Assembly: GCF_017888565.1 (NCBI RefSeq)
Contig: NZ_JAGHFX010000035.1
Span: forward strand, 23,998-87,997
Direction: 5' to 3'
Length of the DNA stretch: 64,000 bases
DNA from: Clostridium sp.
GTDB taxonomy: Bacteria; Bacillota; Clostridia; Clostridiales; Clostridiaceae
Below the pieces are notes generated by a model, which saw only the letters and a list, made by a program, of their open reading frames with translations, did not search any database and was not told the DNA's origin. Of the stretch, positions 1 through 8,640 are shown piece by piece (position 1 is the stretch's first letter; every line of letters begins with the position of its first letter). A program made the translations under genes and the position numbers.

Positions 1-446
1 ATCTTGCAATAGTAGCAGCTATTATGTGGTTTGTATGGAATAAAACAAAACTTGGTAAAAATATGTTTGCTATAGGTGGGAATCCGGAAGCAGCAGCAGT
101 TTCAGGAGTTAACTTAGTTAAGAATATAATGTTTATATTTATAATATCAGGAGTACTTTATGGACTAGCTGGGTTCTTAGAAGCTGCAAGAGCTGGATCA
201 ACTACAACAAGTACAGGGTTCAACTATGAATTAGATGCTATCTCAGCTTGTGTTGTTGGGGGAGTATCCTTTACAGGTGGTATTGGAACAATTCCAGGAG
301 TTCTTATAGGGACAGTATTATTACAAGTTATAAATTATGGATTAAACTTCATTGGAGTAAATGCTTACTGGCAATATATAATAAGAGGTTTAATAATAAT
401 AGTAGCTGTTTCATTAGATGTAAGAAAATATATAGCTAAAAAATAA
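1..446 (+). CDS. mglC: Galactose/methylgalactoside ABC transporter permease, C-terminal part
   Basis: The reading frame is open from the window edge, so the start lies upstream; about 147 C-terminal residues are visible. It is an inner-membrane permease of the ribose/galactose ABC importer family (RbsC/MglC). The visible part has the family signature GGNPEAA, followed by hydrophobic segments and the GGVSFTGGIGT loop, and it ends with a basic VRKYIAKK tail. With MglB and MglA it would import galactose or methylgalactosides. The following two-component system and sugar-binding proteins fit a galactose-sensing role. Family assignment is firm; sugar specificity is inferred from similarity to MglC rather than RbsC. 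Confidence 0.88.
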   Translation, partial: LAIVAAIMWFVWNKTKLGKNMFAIGGNPEAAAVSGVNLVKNIMFIFIISGVLYGLAGFLEAARAGSTTTSTGFNYELDAISACVVGGVSFTGGIGTIPGVLIGTVLLQVINYGLNFIGVNAYWQYIIRGLIIIVAVSLDVRKYIAKK

Positions 447-469
447 TTTAAAAAAGGAAATGATGTTAA

Positions 470-634
470 ATGGAAAATGAAGCTGTAAAAGAAAAAGTAG
501 AAGAAGTTCCTAAGAAGACTATGAGGGATACATTATATGGTAATTTAGATGTATCAGTTAAAACAATGGATAGATTTATTACAGGATTATTTGTACTGTT
601 AGCATTATCAATGATAATAGGAATATTAGTATAA
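470..634 (+). CDS. Small single-pass membrane protein downstream of mglC
   Basis: A 54-residue frame starts at ATG 470 behind a GGAAATGATG purine stretch and ends at TAA 632-634, only 23 bases after mglC. The N-terminal half is charged (rich in Glu and Lys). The C-terminal ~20 residues form one hydrophobic segment (FITGLFVLLALSMIIGILV). A strong terminator follows directly, so it is probably the last gene of the mgl operon. I do not recognise a named family. It could be a small accessory subunit or stabiliser of the permease, but that rests on position only. Confidence 0.6.
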   Translation: MENEAVKEKVEEVPKKTMRDTLYGNLDVSVKTMDRFITGLFVLLALSMIIGILV

Positions 635-654
635 AAATATAATATTATTCATAG

Positions 655-692
655 AAATAGGATGAGAATTATAATATCTCATCCTATTTTGC
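655..692 (+). terminator. Rho-independent terminator of the mgl operon
   Basis: A 13-bp stem (AAATAGGATGAGA pairing with TCTCATCCTATTT) with a 9-base loop, followed by a short T run, lies 20 bases after the small membrane protein. It closes the mgl operon. Confidence 0.85.
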
Positions 693-838
693 TGTTTGAT
701 AATATTTACATGAAAAAAAATACAAAAATATGTTATAATTAATTTTAAGATTTAGAAAATTCAGGTTTAACTTTAAAATACTAATTTTTTAAGAAATGTA
801 AATTTGATTTTATTATATAAAAGTTGAAATTATAAAAG

Positions 839-869
<31 letters not shown>

Positions 870-1032
870 TTGATTATTTGTATAGAGTATTATAGTAATC
901 TCAGGTATAGCAATTATTAAATAGGTATAAAGGGGATTTAAAATTATAATTATTAAAACTATTGCTAGAGAGATACTGCTAATCAAATTTATTCTTTTAG
1001 AAACTTATAGTTTTTATATAGGAGGATTATTT

Positions 1033-2643
1033 ATGGGGTTATATAAACTGATGATTGTAGATGATGAAGAGGAGATAAGACTTGGAGTCATAAAAAAAAT
1101 TAATTGGGAAGAAAATGGATTTGTTGTTGTAGGTGATGCTGAAAATGGACAAGAAGCTTTAGAATTAGCAGAAAAGTTGCATCCAGATGTAATAATGACA
1201 GATATAAAAATGCCATTTATGGATGGATTAGAATTAGGTAGAAAAGTTACTGAAATCATGCCTTCAACAAAAATTATAATATTCTCAGGTTCTGATGATC
1301 TTGAATATGCGCATAAGGCAATAAAAATAAATGTAGTTGAGTATGTTTTAAAGCCAATTAACTCAATTGAACTTATAGAGGTTCTAAAAAGATTAAAAGA
1401 AAAATTGGACAAGGAATATGATGCAAAAAGAAATGTGGAAACATTAAGGAACCATTATGTAGAAAGTATTCCTGTAATAAGAGAGCAGTTTCTTATTGGA
1501 GCCTTAGAAGGAAGAATCACTAGAGAAAAGTGGATAGAAGATGAGAAAAAGTTAGGATTAGATTTTATAGAAAAATATCTATCAGTTGCAATAATAGGTG
1601 TTGATGGGAATATAAGATCTAATGAAGAAGATTTAGAATTACAAAATGATATTGGTTTATTATCTATATCAATAAAAAACATAGTAGATGAAACTATGGA
1701 TAATTATTGCAAGTTTATTAGTTTTCCATATTTAGATAAGGTTGTAATTTTAAGTAGCTTTAATGAAAAGGATAACATAATGAACTTTATAAAAGGGTTA
1801 AATGAAGTTTGTAAGGTTTTCGAGTGTATATTTGGAGGTACTATATCTGCAGGGGTAGGTAGGATATGTGATGATATATCAAAAATAAGATTTTCTTACA
1901 GCACAGCTCAAAGTGCATTAAATTATAGACCAATACTTGGAAATGGAAAAACTATATATATTGATGATGTTGAGCCAGACAATTCAATTCAATTACAATT
2001 TGATGAGCAAGATGAAGTTAAATTTTTAAATACTATAAAGCTATCTACAGAGAGTGAAATACAGGAAGTTGTAAATAGTATATTTAAAGTAGTTGAAGAA
2101 TCTTGTATACCATTGGAAAAGTATAGAATTTATATAATGGAGATACTGACATCTATGCTTAAGTTAACGCAAACATATAATATAGAAATTAATAGTGTAT
2201 TTGGTGAAAATTTTAATTGTTATATGGGATTAGATCATCTAGATTCTATAGAAGAAATAAAAGGATGGTTTATAAATAAGTCTATTAAACTTAATAAGCT
2301 TATAAAGAAAGAGCGTGTTAATTCTTCAATGCTTTTAGTAGAAAAGGCTAAAAATTATATAAAGGAAAATTATAGTGATTTTGATATATCAGTTGAAAAG
2401 TTATGCTCAAAATTACATGTAAGCCCAACATATTTTTCAACTATATTTAAAAAGGAAACTGATATGAGTTTTGTAAACTATCTTACTTCAGTACGACTAG
2501 AAGAAGCTGTGAAGTTATTAAACACTACTGACGATAAAACATATATGATTGCTACAAAGGTAGGATATCAAGAAGCAAATTATTTTAGTTATGTATTTAA
2601 AAAGCAATTTGGAATAGCACCATCAAGATATAGAAAGAACTGA
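1033..2643 (+). CDS. YesN-type response regulator (REC + AraC helix-turn-helix)
   Basis: This 536-residue regulator has an N-terminal receiver domain (residues ~4-120) with the acidic pair D10-D11, phospho-acceptor D57 (MTDIKMP) and the conserved Lys in VLKPIN. A long linker resembles the GGDEF-derived spacer of YesN proteins. Two AraC-type helix-turn-helix motifs follow at the C-terminus (LCSKLHVSPTYFSTIFKK, then a second ending GIAPSRYRKN). The start is ATG 1033 behind AGGAGG at 1020-1025. It is followed after 10 bases by its cognate YesM-type kinase. Such pairs usually activate carbohydrate uptake genes. Placement between mgl genes and two sugar-binding proteins suggests galactose or a related sugar as signal. 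Confidence 0.88.
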   Translation: MGLYKLMIVDDEEEIRLGVIKKINWEENGFVVVGDAENGQEALELAEKLHPDVIMTDIKMPFMDGLELGRKVTEIMPSTKIIIFSGSDDLEYAHKAIKINVVEYVLKPINSIELIEVLKRLKEKLDKEYDAKRNVETLRNHYVESIPVIREQFLIGALEGRITREKWIEDEKKLGLDFIEKYLSVAIIGVDGNIRSNEEDLELQNDIGLLSISIKNIVDETMDNYCKFISFPYLDKVVILSSFNEKDNIMNFIKGLNEVCKVFECIFGGTISAGVGRICDDISKIRFSYSTAQSALNYRPILGNGKTIYIDDVEPDNSIQLQFDEQDEVKFLNTIKLSTESEIQEVVNSIFKVVEESCIPLEKYRIYIMEILTSMLKLTQTYNIEINSVFGENFNCYMGLDHLDSIEEIKGWFINKSIKLNKLIKKERVNSSMLLVEKAKNYIKENYSDFDISVEKLCSKLHVSPTYFSTIFKKETDMSFVNYLTSVRLEEAVKLLNTTDDKTYMIATKVGYQEANYFSYVFKKQFGIAPSRYRKN

Positions 2644-2653
2644 GTGAGTTAAT

Positions 2654-4447
2654 ATGCTAAATTCTATTAAGAGTAAAATAATAGGTTATTATAAAAAAGC
2701 TAGTATCCAATATATAATATCCATATCTTTTACAATAGTAGCTGTTATTGGAATGATAGTTGTAGGTGGAGCTCTTTACTTAAGATTTAATAACTCGACA
2801 GAAGAAATGGTGTTAAAAAATAATAAGTCCATACTAGAGCAAGTTAATTTAAATTTAGATACTTACTTAAGAAAAATGATGAAAATATCAGATACTATAT
2901 ATTATAGAGCTATAAAGAAAACAGACTTATCTACTGAAAATATAGATAAAGAAATGGACCTAATTTATGAAGCAAATAAAGATTATCTTATAAGTATAAG
3001 CTTATTTTCAGATTATGGTGAAGTAATGGCTTCATATCCATTGCAACAACTTAAAAATAACATTGATCCTAGAGAAAGTGAATGGTTTCAAAGTGCAATA
3101 AGTAAAAGAGAAAACCTACATTTTTCTACTCCGCATGTACAAAATTTATTTTATGATCCTAATTATAAATATACCTGGGTAGTATCTTTAAGTAGAGCAG
3201 TTGAGCTTACTGAAAGTGGTAAAATTAATGGTGGAGTTCTTTTAGTAGATATGAACTTTAGTGGGATAGAACAAATATGTAAAAATGTTGATATGGGGAA
3301 GAATGGATATGTTTATCTTATAGACAGGGACGGAGAAATAATATATCATCCAAGGCAACAATTAATATATTCTGACTTAATAAAAGAAAATAATTATGAA
3401 GCATCTAAATATGAAGATGGAAATCATGTTGAAAAGTTTGAAGGAGAAAAAAGGCTAGTAACAGTAAAAACGGTTGGATATACTGGGTGGAAGATAGTAG
3501 CTATATCACCAATGTCAGATATTACAGCTGATTATTATGAAATTAGGATATTTGCAATATTTATAATGTTTTTTGCCATATTTACGTTAATATCAATAAA
3601 TATGTTTGTATCATCAAGAATAGCAAATCCAATAAAGGAATTAGAAAAATCTGTTAATGAATTTGAAAATGGAGTAGTTAATCTAAATATATCGGAAAGT
3701 GGTTCTTATGAAATTCAACATTTAGGAAAAGCAATTAGATCTATGGTAAAACAAATGAATATGCTAATGGAAAATATAATGAATGAGCAAGAGGCAAAGC
3801 GAAAAAGTGAATTAAATGCACTACAAGCACAAATCAATCCACATTTTTTATATAACACCTTAGATTCTATTATATGGATGATAGAAAATGAAAATTATGA
3901 TGGTGCTATAGTAATGGTTACAGCCCTAGCAAGATTTTTTAGAATAAGTTTGAGCAAGGGTAAAAATGTAATAACTGTTAAGGATGAGTTAGAACATGCT
4001 AGAAATTACTTAACAATACAGAATATACGTTATAAAAATAAATTTACTTATGATATTAAGGCTGAAGAAGAAGTTTTAAATCTTGCTAGTATTAAATTAA
4101 TAATTCAACCACTGATTGAGAATGCTATTTATCATGGTATGGAGTATATGAGCGGTGATGGCGATATTATTATACAAGCCTATTTGAAAAACAATGAATT
4201 ATATATAGATATTATTGATAATGGACTTGGGATGCCTCAAGAGGTTGCAGATAAATTATTAACTAATGATAATAATATTCAAAAGAAAGGTTCAGGAATA
4301 GGGCTTAGAAACGTTCATGAGAGAATAAAGTTATACTTTGGAGATAGTTATGGATTAGAGATATATAGTGAACCAGATGAAGGAACAACAATAAGAATTC
4401 ATATGCCATCTATAGATTTTTATAGTATTAAGGAGGATAAAAAGTGA
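2654..4447 (+). CDS. YesM-type sensor histidine kinase
   Basis: The 597-residue membrane kinase has an N-terminal membrane segment (~20-45), a large extracellular dCache-like sensor region (~50-290) and a second membrane segment (~300-325). A HAMP linker, the His_kinase motif with H397 (QINPHFLYNTLDSI) and a C-terminal HATPase domain with N-box (LIENAIYHG) and glycine-rich motifs (DNGLGMP, GSGIGLRN) follow. It would phosphorylate the preceding response regulator. The stop overlaps the next start by four bases (GTGA), so the kinase and the following binding protein are translationally coupled. That supports the binding protein presenting ligand to the sensor domain. Confidence 0.88.
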   Translation: MLNSIKSKIIGYYKKASIQYIISISFTIVAVIGMIVVGGALYLRFNNSTEEMVLKNNKSILEQVNLNLDTYLRKMMKISDTIYYRAIKKTDLSTENIDKEMDLIYEANKDYLISISLFSDYGEVMASYPLQQLKNNIDPRESEWFQSAISKRENLHFSTPHVQNLFYDPNYKYTWVVSLSRAVELTESGKINGGVLLVDMNFSGIEQICKNVDMGKNGYVYLIDRDGEIIYHPRQQLIYSDLIKENNYEASKYEDGNHVEKFEGEKRLVTVKTVGYTGWKIVAISPMSDITADYYEIRIFAIFIMFFAIFTLISINMFVSSRIANPIKELEKSVNEFENGVVNLNISESGSYEIQHLGKAIRSMVKQMNMLMENIMNEQEAKRKSELNALQAQINPHFLYNTLDSIIWMIENENYDGAIVMVTALARFFRISLSKGKNVITVKDELEHARNYLTIQNIRYKNKFTYDIKAEEEVLNLASIKLIIQPLIENAIYHGMEYMSGDGDIIIQAYLKNNELYIDIIDNGLGMPQEVADKLLTNDNNIQKKGSGIGLRNVHERIKLYFGDSYGLEIYSEPDEGTTIRIHMPSIDFYSIKEDKK

Positions 4448-5415
4448 AGATAAAAAAGAAGTTAGTTTTCATAATCTTATTTATAATGCTTATTTCTTCC
4501 TTTTTAGTATTATTAAATGAAGGTAAAAAAAAGGACGTTAAGGTTTATAATTTTTCAGTAATAATTAGAGGAAAAAATAGTGAAGGGTGGAGGATAATAA
4601 AAGAGGGGATGGAGCAAGCGGCTTCTGAGATGAACGTAAATATAAGATTTTTAACACTTTTAGAAGAAAATAGTATTAAAGAACAGACTGAATTAATAGA
4701 AAGAGAATTAAGTGATGGTGTAGATGCAATACTTATATCTCCAACAGATTACAAAGCTATGGCGAGTACTATAGAAAACGTGAGAAAAAAGATACCGGTA
4801 GTTTTATTTGAATCTAATATAAAAACTAAGCAAAATATACCATATATATCTTGTGACAATTATGAATTAGGGCAGAGTCTAGCAGAGGAAATAGTGAGAA
4901 ATGGAAATACAAGAAGTAAAGTTTCTATTATAAAAAGTGATTTAGGATGTAGTAGTATAAATGAAAGATATTTAGGATTTATAGATGAAATAGAAAAAAG
5001 TAAAAATACTTATGAATTCTTAGAATTACCAAAGGATGAGGTGCAACTTTATAATAAAGTTAGAGAAATTATAGAGAATAATGAAACAGATGCAATAATT
5101 ACATTTGAACCAAGTATTTTAGAGAGTATAGGAAAAGCTAAGAAGTATGTATTAAGTACTAACAATTTAAAATCTGATGTTGAATTATATGGGACAGGAA
5201 GTACAAGCTTGATAATATCTTTGATTGAAGAAAATATAATAAATTCAATAGCTATGCAAAATGAATTTAATGTTGGATATTTAAGTGTAAAGGCTTCTGT
5301 TTCACAAATTGAGGAAAAATCAATTGATGATAGCATAATAACATCAACTATAATCAATAGTAGAAATATGTACTCTAAAGAAAATCAAAGGATGTTATTT
5401 CCCTTTGTAAGATGA
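4444..5415 (+). CDS. Membrane-anchored sugar-binding protein coupled to the sensor kinase
   Basis: This 323-residue protein of the periplasmic-binding-protein type 1/4 fold (RbsB-like) starts at GTG 4444, overlapping the kinase stop. An N-terminal hydrophobic helix (residues ~6-24) lacks a lipobox cysteine, so it looks like an uncleaved membrane anchor. The body shows the typical alternating pattern: AILISPTDY near residue 100, IPVVLFESN near 120 and a DAIITFEPS hinge region. Its operon position fits a sensing accessory that delivers sugar to the YesM-type kinase rather than to a transporter. No permease or ATPase follows it. The ligand is unknown. Confidence 0.75.
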   Translation: MKIKKKLVFIILFIMLISSFLVLLNEGKKKDVKVYNFSVIIRGKNSEGWRIIKEGMEQAASEMNVNIRFLTLLEENSIKEQTELIERELSDGVDAILISPTDYKAMASTIENVRKKIPVVLFESNIKTKQNIPYISCDNYELGQSLAEEIVRNGNTRSKVSIIKSDLGCSSINERYLGFIDEIEKSKNTYEFLELPKDEVQLYNKVREIIENNETDAIITFEPSILESIGKAKKYVLSTNNLKSDVELYGTGSTSLIISLIEENIINSIAMQNEFNVGYLSVKASVSQIEEKSIDDSIITSTIINSRNMYSKENQRMLFPFVR

Positions 5416-5443
5416 TAAATTTAATGCTTTATAGGAGGTTAGG

Positions 5444-6493
5444 GTGAAAAAGGGTAAAAGAATAATTAATATTTTTAGCTTAATGCTAATATCTACTCTT
5501 ATTGTAGGCTGTAATAAAGAAAGCAATATTAAATTTAAAAAAGAAATTAAAATAGGGGTAACACTTTATAAGCAAGATGATACTTTCATATCTACAATCA
5601 GTAAAAATCTAGAAGAAATAGTTAAAGAAAATGAAAGTATTGATAAATCTAAAATAATACTTGATTTTGTTGATGCAAAAGGAAGTACAATAAATCAAGG
5701 TAATCAAGTGGATAAGTTTATAAATCAAGAGTATGATGTTATATGTGTAAATTTAGTAGATAGAACAGCAGCATCAACTATAATTGATAAGGCGAAATCA
5801 GCAGATATTCCAATAATATTTTTTAATAGGGAGCCGGTAGAAGAAGATATGGATAGGTGGGATAAATTATATTATGTTGGAGCACAAGCTGAACAATCTG
5901 CAAGGTTACAAGCAGAGATAGTACTTGATGAATGGCTTTCTAAAAAAGATACAGTAGATAAGAACAAAGACAATAAGATTCAATATGTAATGCTTGAAGG
6001 AGAACCAGGACATCAAGATTCTTCAATAAGGACAGAATATTGCATAAAGTCCATTACTGAAAAAGGTATCCAACTAGAAAAACTAGCAGATGATAGTGCG
6101 AATTGGCAAAGTGATCAAGCTATAAGTAAAATGAATCAGTGGATTAAAGAGTTCGGAGATAAAATTGAAGTTGTATTTAGCAATAATGATGTTATGGCAC
6201 TTGGCGCTATACATGCAATAAATTCGAGTGATGTATTTACTAAAAAGCCTCTAGTTGTTGGGATAGATGGGATAAAAGAAGCAATGGAATCAGTTAAGAA
6301 AGATGAAATGCTTGGTACAGTTATAAGTGATTCTAAAGCTCAAGCTCAAGCAATATTTGATATTGCAGTAGCATTAGCCAAAGGTGATAGTGTAGAAGGA
6401 ATAGATGAACTAGAAAATAATAAATATATAAAAGTTCCCCATACAAAAGTAGTTAAAGACAACGTGGATTTATATATAGAAAATAAAAAATAA
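5444..6493 (+). CDS. MglB-like galactose-binding lipoprotein
   Basis: The 349-residue protein starts at GTG 5444 behind AGGAGGTTAGG. It has a lipoprotein signal peptide with the lipobox LIVGC (Cys at about residue 23). The mature part matches the MglB/galactose-binding family: KIGVTLYKQDDTFIS start, NREP and ENGPGHQDS-like segment (seen as EGEPGHQDSS), and a VFSNNDVMALGAI hinge. It is the second binding protein in the operon and lies before a strong terminator. It may feed the mgl permease encoded upstream or act as a second receptor for the kinase. Family is firm; symbol withheld because another mglB probably lies upstream of this window. Confidence 0.8.
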   Translation: MKKGKRIINIFSLMLISTLIVGCNKESNIKFKKEIKIGVTLYKQDDTFISTISKNLEEIVKENESIDKSKIILDFVDAKGSTINQGNQVDKFINQEYDVICVNLVDRTAASTIIDKAKSADIPIIFFNREPVEEDMDRWDKLYYVGAQAEQSARLQAEIVLDEWLSKKDTVDKNKDNKIQYVMLEGEPGHQDSSIRTEYCIKSITEKGIQLEKLADDSANWQSDQAISKMNQWIKEFGDKIEVVFSNNDVMALGAIHAINSSDVFTKKPLVVGIDGIKEAMESVKKDEMLGTVISDSKAQAQAIFDIAVALAKGDSVEGIDELENNKYIKVPHTKVVKDNVDLYIENKK

Positions 6494-6499
6494 ATTTTT

Positions 6500-6529
6500 A
6501 AGAGTAGGGTAAATACTTACTCTTTTTTT
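6500..6529 (+). terminator. Terminator after the two-component/sugar-binding operon
   Basis: A 9-bp stem (AAGAGTAGG with CTTACTCTT, one G-T pair) and a T7 tail lie just after the MglB-like gene. Confidence 0.8.
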
Positions 6530-6576
6530 ATTAAAAATACCTAATAAATATACAATTTAAATATATAATTAATATA

Positions 6577-6604
6577 TTGACAACGGAGAAAATAATGCTA
6601 TAAT
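6577..6604 (+). promoter_or_regulatory. Sigma-A-type promoter for the T-box leader
   Basis: A perfect -35 TTGACA (6577-6582) and perfect -10 TATAAT (6599-6604) are separated by 16 bases. Transcription would begin near 6611, right at the head of the T-box leader. Confidence 0.8.
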
Positions 6605-6608
6605 TAAA

Positions 6609-6895
6609 TCATAGTAATCCGATATGAATTAAAGATTATGAAGAGGGAAAGTAATTAATGATAATTATAACAGAGAAGGTTAGTTGCTGAGATAGCCTAT
6701 AATTTTATTAATGAAGTGCACCTTGGAGTTGAAGGCCTGAATGTAATGAGTAGGGGCTTATGGGTTCTCCCATTATAGAGACAAGGTATTATAGTACCTA
6801 AAATGAGATAGATATTTAAGTTATATCTAATCAGAGTGGAACCGTGGAAGTTTACCTTCTGCCTCTGTACAAACAGTGGTAGTAGGTTTTTTTTT
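6609..6895 (+). ncRNA. T-box riboswitch, putative cysteine specifier (TGC)
   Basis: The leader between a consensus promoter and the cystine symporter carries T-box hallmarks in order. These are an AGAGA-containing stem I distal region near 6671-6700, a specifier-loop segment GAAG-TGC-ACC with TGC at 6717-6719, a GTAATGAGTAGG-like stretch, and the antiterminator T-box sequence GTGGAACCGTG around 6836-6846. A competing terminator with a U tail ends the leader. The TGC codon specifies cysteine, which agrees with the downstream TcyP-like cystine transporter. Uncharged tRNA-Cys would stabilise the antiterminator and switch the gene on. The 5' boundary is approximate, and the specifier was placed by eye. 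Confidence 0.85.
6854..6895 (+). terminator. Regulated terminator of the T-box leader
   Basis: A 15-position stem (6854-6868 with 6873-6887), with two T-T mismatches and a 4-base loop, is followed by eight Ts. Its 5' arm overlaps the 3' arm of the T-box antiterminator, so the two structures exclude one another. Confidence 0.75.
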
Positions 6896-7119
6896 ATTCA
6901 TACAATAGATTTAATTAATATATTTATTAATTATTGTATAAACTATTCATAGATTAATTATAGGATATAAATGATTGTATAATTAATCTAAAATTAACTT
7001 ATTAGATAAAAATTTTAAAATACAACATTTAAAGAATTATCTTAAGAAATTTGCAGGCCAGCAAATAAATATTTAACTAAATATTAAATCATCTAAAATA
7101 AATATTAGGAGGATACAAA

Positions 7120-8421
7120 ATGAATATTAATTTAATATTAGCTATTATATTATCAATAGCAGCACTTTATATAATTTATTTAGTAAAATCAAAAACAGGA
7201 AAATTTTCTTACTCAACACTGACTGCGTTAACAATAGGATTAATACTAGGTGCAATTTTTAAAGAGAATATTACGTTCCTTGAAGTAGTAGGAAAAGGGT
7301 ATATATCATTAATAAAAATGATAGTAGTTCCTTTAGTTATGGTATCAATAATAACAAGTATAATTAGACTTAAAAATTTAGATACTTTAAAATCAATTGG
7401 GCTTAAAACATTAGGAATATTACTTGGTACAACAGGTGTAGCAGCAATAATAGGAATTATTATTGGAAAGACTTTTAAATTAGGACAAGGGATAAGTTTT
7501 GTGGGGGCAGAAGGTTTTAAAGCAAGAGAAATACCAGCATTTTCAAAGGTATTATTAGACTTTTTACCATCAAATCCAGTAGCATCAGTGGTTAATAACC
7601 AAATAATTCCAATAGTGATATTTTCACTTTTTGTAGCGATAGCTTTAGTTATTGAAGATAATAAAAATCCAGAGAAGGTTAAGCCATTTAAAGATTTCAT
7701 TTTATCAACTTATGAATTAGTTTTAAGTATAACAAGAATAGTATTGAAATTTATACCATATGGAGTTTTCGCATTAATTGCAACGGCGGCAGCTACAAAT
7801 GGTATGGATACAATAAAATCATTAATTAATGTTATATTAGCAGTATATATAGCTTGTATATTACAAATAGTATTAGTTCATACTCCATTAATAGCATTTG
7901 TTGCAAGAAAAAATCCGTTAAAGTTCTTTAAGAATATTTTCCCAGCTCAAGTTGTAGCTTTTACAAGTCAAAGTAGTTATGGAACATTACCAGTAACAAT
8001 TAAGAGCTTAGTAGAAAATGCTAAGGTTTCTGAAAATATAGCAAGCTTTGTAGCTCCACTTGGATCAACCATTGGAATGAATGCTTGTGGTGGATTATAT
8101 CCAGCAATAGTTGCAATTTTTGTAGCAAATGTATTTAATGTTGATATGACAATGTATCATTATTTCTTAATAGTATTAACAACAGTTATATCTTCAATAG
8201 GTATAGCAGGAGTTCCTGGATCAGCAACTATGTCAACAACAGTTGTTTTATCAACTTTAGGATTACCTATAGAGGGTATGGCAATGGTAATGGCTGTAGA
8301 TGCTATAATAGATATGATGAGAACAGCAACTAATGTTACAGGTTCTGCTGTTACAGCTTTAGTTGTTGATGAAACTGAAAAAAGAAAAGGGAGTGCTCCT
8401 ATAGCACTTGGATCTAAATAA
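7120..8421 (+). CDS. tcyP: TcyP-like L-cystine/Na+(H+) symporter
   Basis: This 433-residue dicarboxylate/amino acid:cation symporter (DAACS) family protein has about eight hydrophobic segments and two re-entrant hairpin regions. Motifs matching TcyP rather than GltP are AFTSQSSYGTLPV (serine-rich hairpin 1), GSTIGMNACGGLYPA and the C-terminal MRTATNVTGSAVTALVV. The start is ATG 7120 with AGGAGG 11 bases upstream. It is monocistronic, with a strong terminator at 8452. The cysteine T-box in its leader supports cystine uptake under cysteine starvation. Without the T-box, serine/threonine or glutamate transport would have been alternatives. Confidence 0.78.
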   Translation: MNINLILAIILSIAALYIIYLVKSKTGKFSYSTLTALTIGLILGAIFKENITFLEVVGKGYISLIKMIVVPLVMVSIITSIIRLKNLDTLKSIGLKTLGILLGTTGVAAIIGIIIGKTFKLGQGISFVGAEGFKAREIPAFSKVLLDFLPSNPVASVVNNQIIPIVIFSLFVAIALVIEDNKNPEKVKPFKDFILSTYELVLSITRIVLKFIPYGVFALIATAAATNGMDTIKSLINVILAVYIACILQIVLVHTPLIAFVARKNPLKFFKNIFPAQVVAFTSQSSYGTLPVTIKSLVENAKVSENIASFVAPLGSTIGMNACGGLYPAIVAIFVANVFNVDMTMYHYFLIVLTTVISSIGIAGVPGSATMSTTVVLSTLGLPIEGMAMVMAVDAIIDMMRTATNVTGSAVTALVVDETEKRKGSAPIALGSK

Positions 8422-8451
8422 TTAGCTGAAAAAATAGATTGTGAAATAAAT

Positions 8452-8503
8452 TATAGCCCTATTAAACTAAAAGCAAAGAGTTTAATAGGGCTATATGTTT
8501 TTT
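8452..8503 (+). terminator. Terminator after the cystine symporter
   Basis: A 17-bp perfect stem (8452-8468 with 8479-8495), 10-base loop and a T-rich tail. Confidence 0.88.
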
Positions 8504-8640
8504 ATTATATAGTTAAAAATAAACTTGAAAATTGTATATGGATCATAGAATTTAATCAATGTTAGGAGTTATTACTTATAAAAAAATAGGCACTACATAG
8601 ATAATTATTATCTTCTGCAATACCTTTAAAATAATATTTA

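Noticed and set aside
1014..1412. Open frames on the opposite strand of large genes (for example 1014-1412, 7209-7700, 9179-9484, 19256-19579, 52256-52828)
   Set aside because: They are antisense or out-of-frame shadows of well-supported genes, have no ribosome sites and give Ser/Ile/Leu-rich translations typical of AT-rich antisense DNA.
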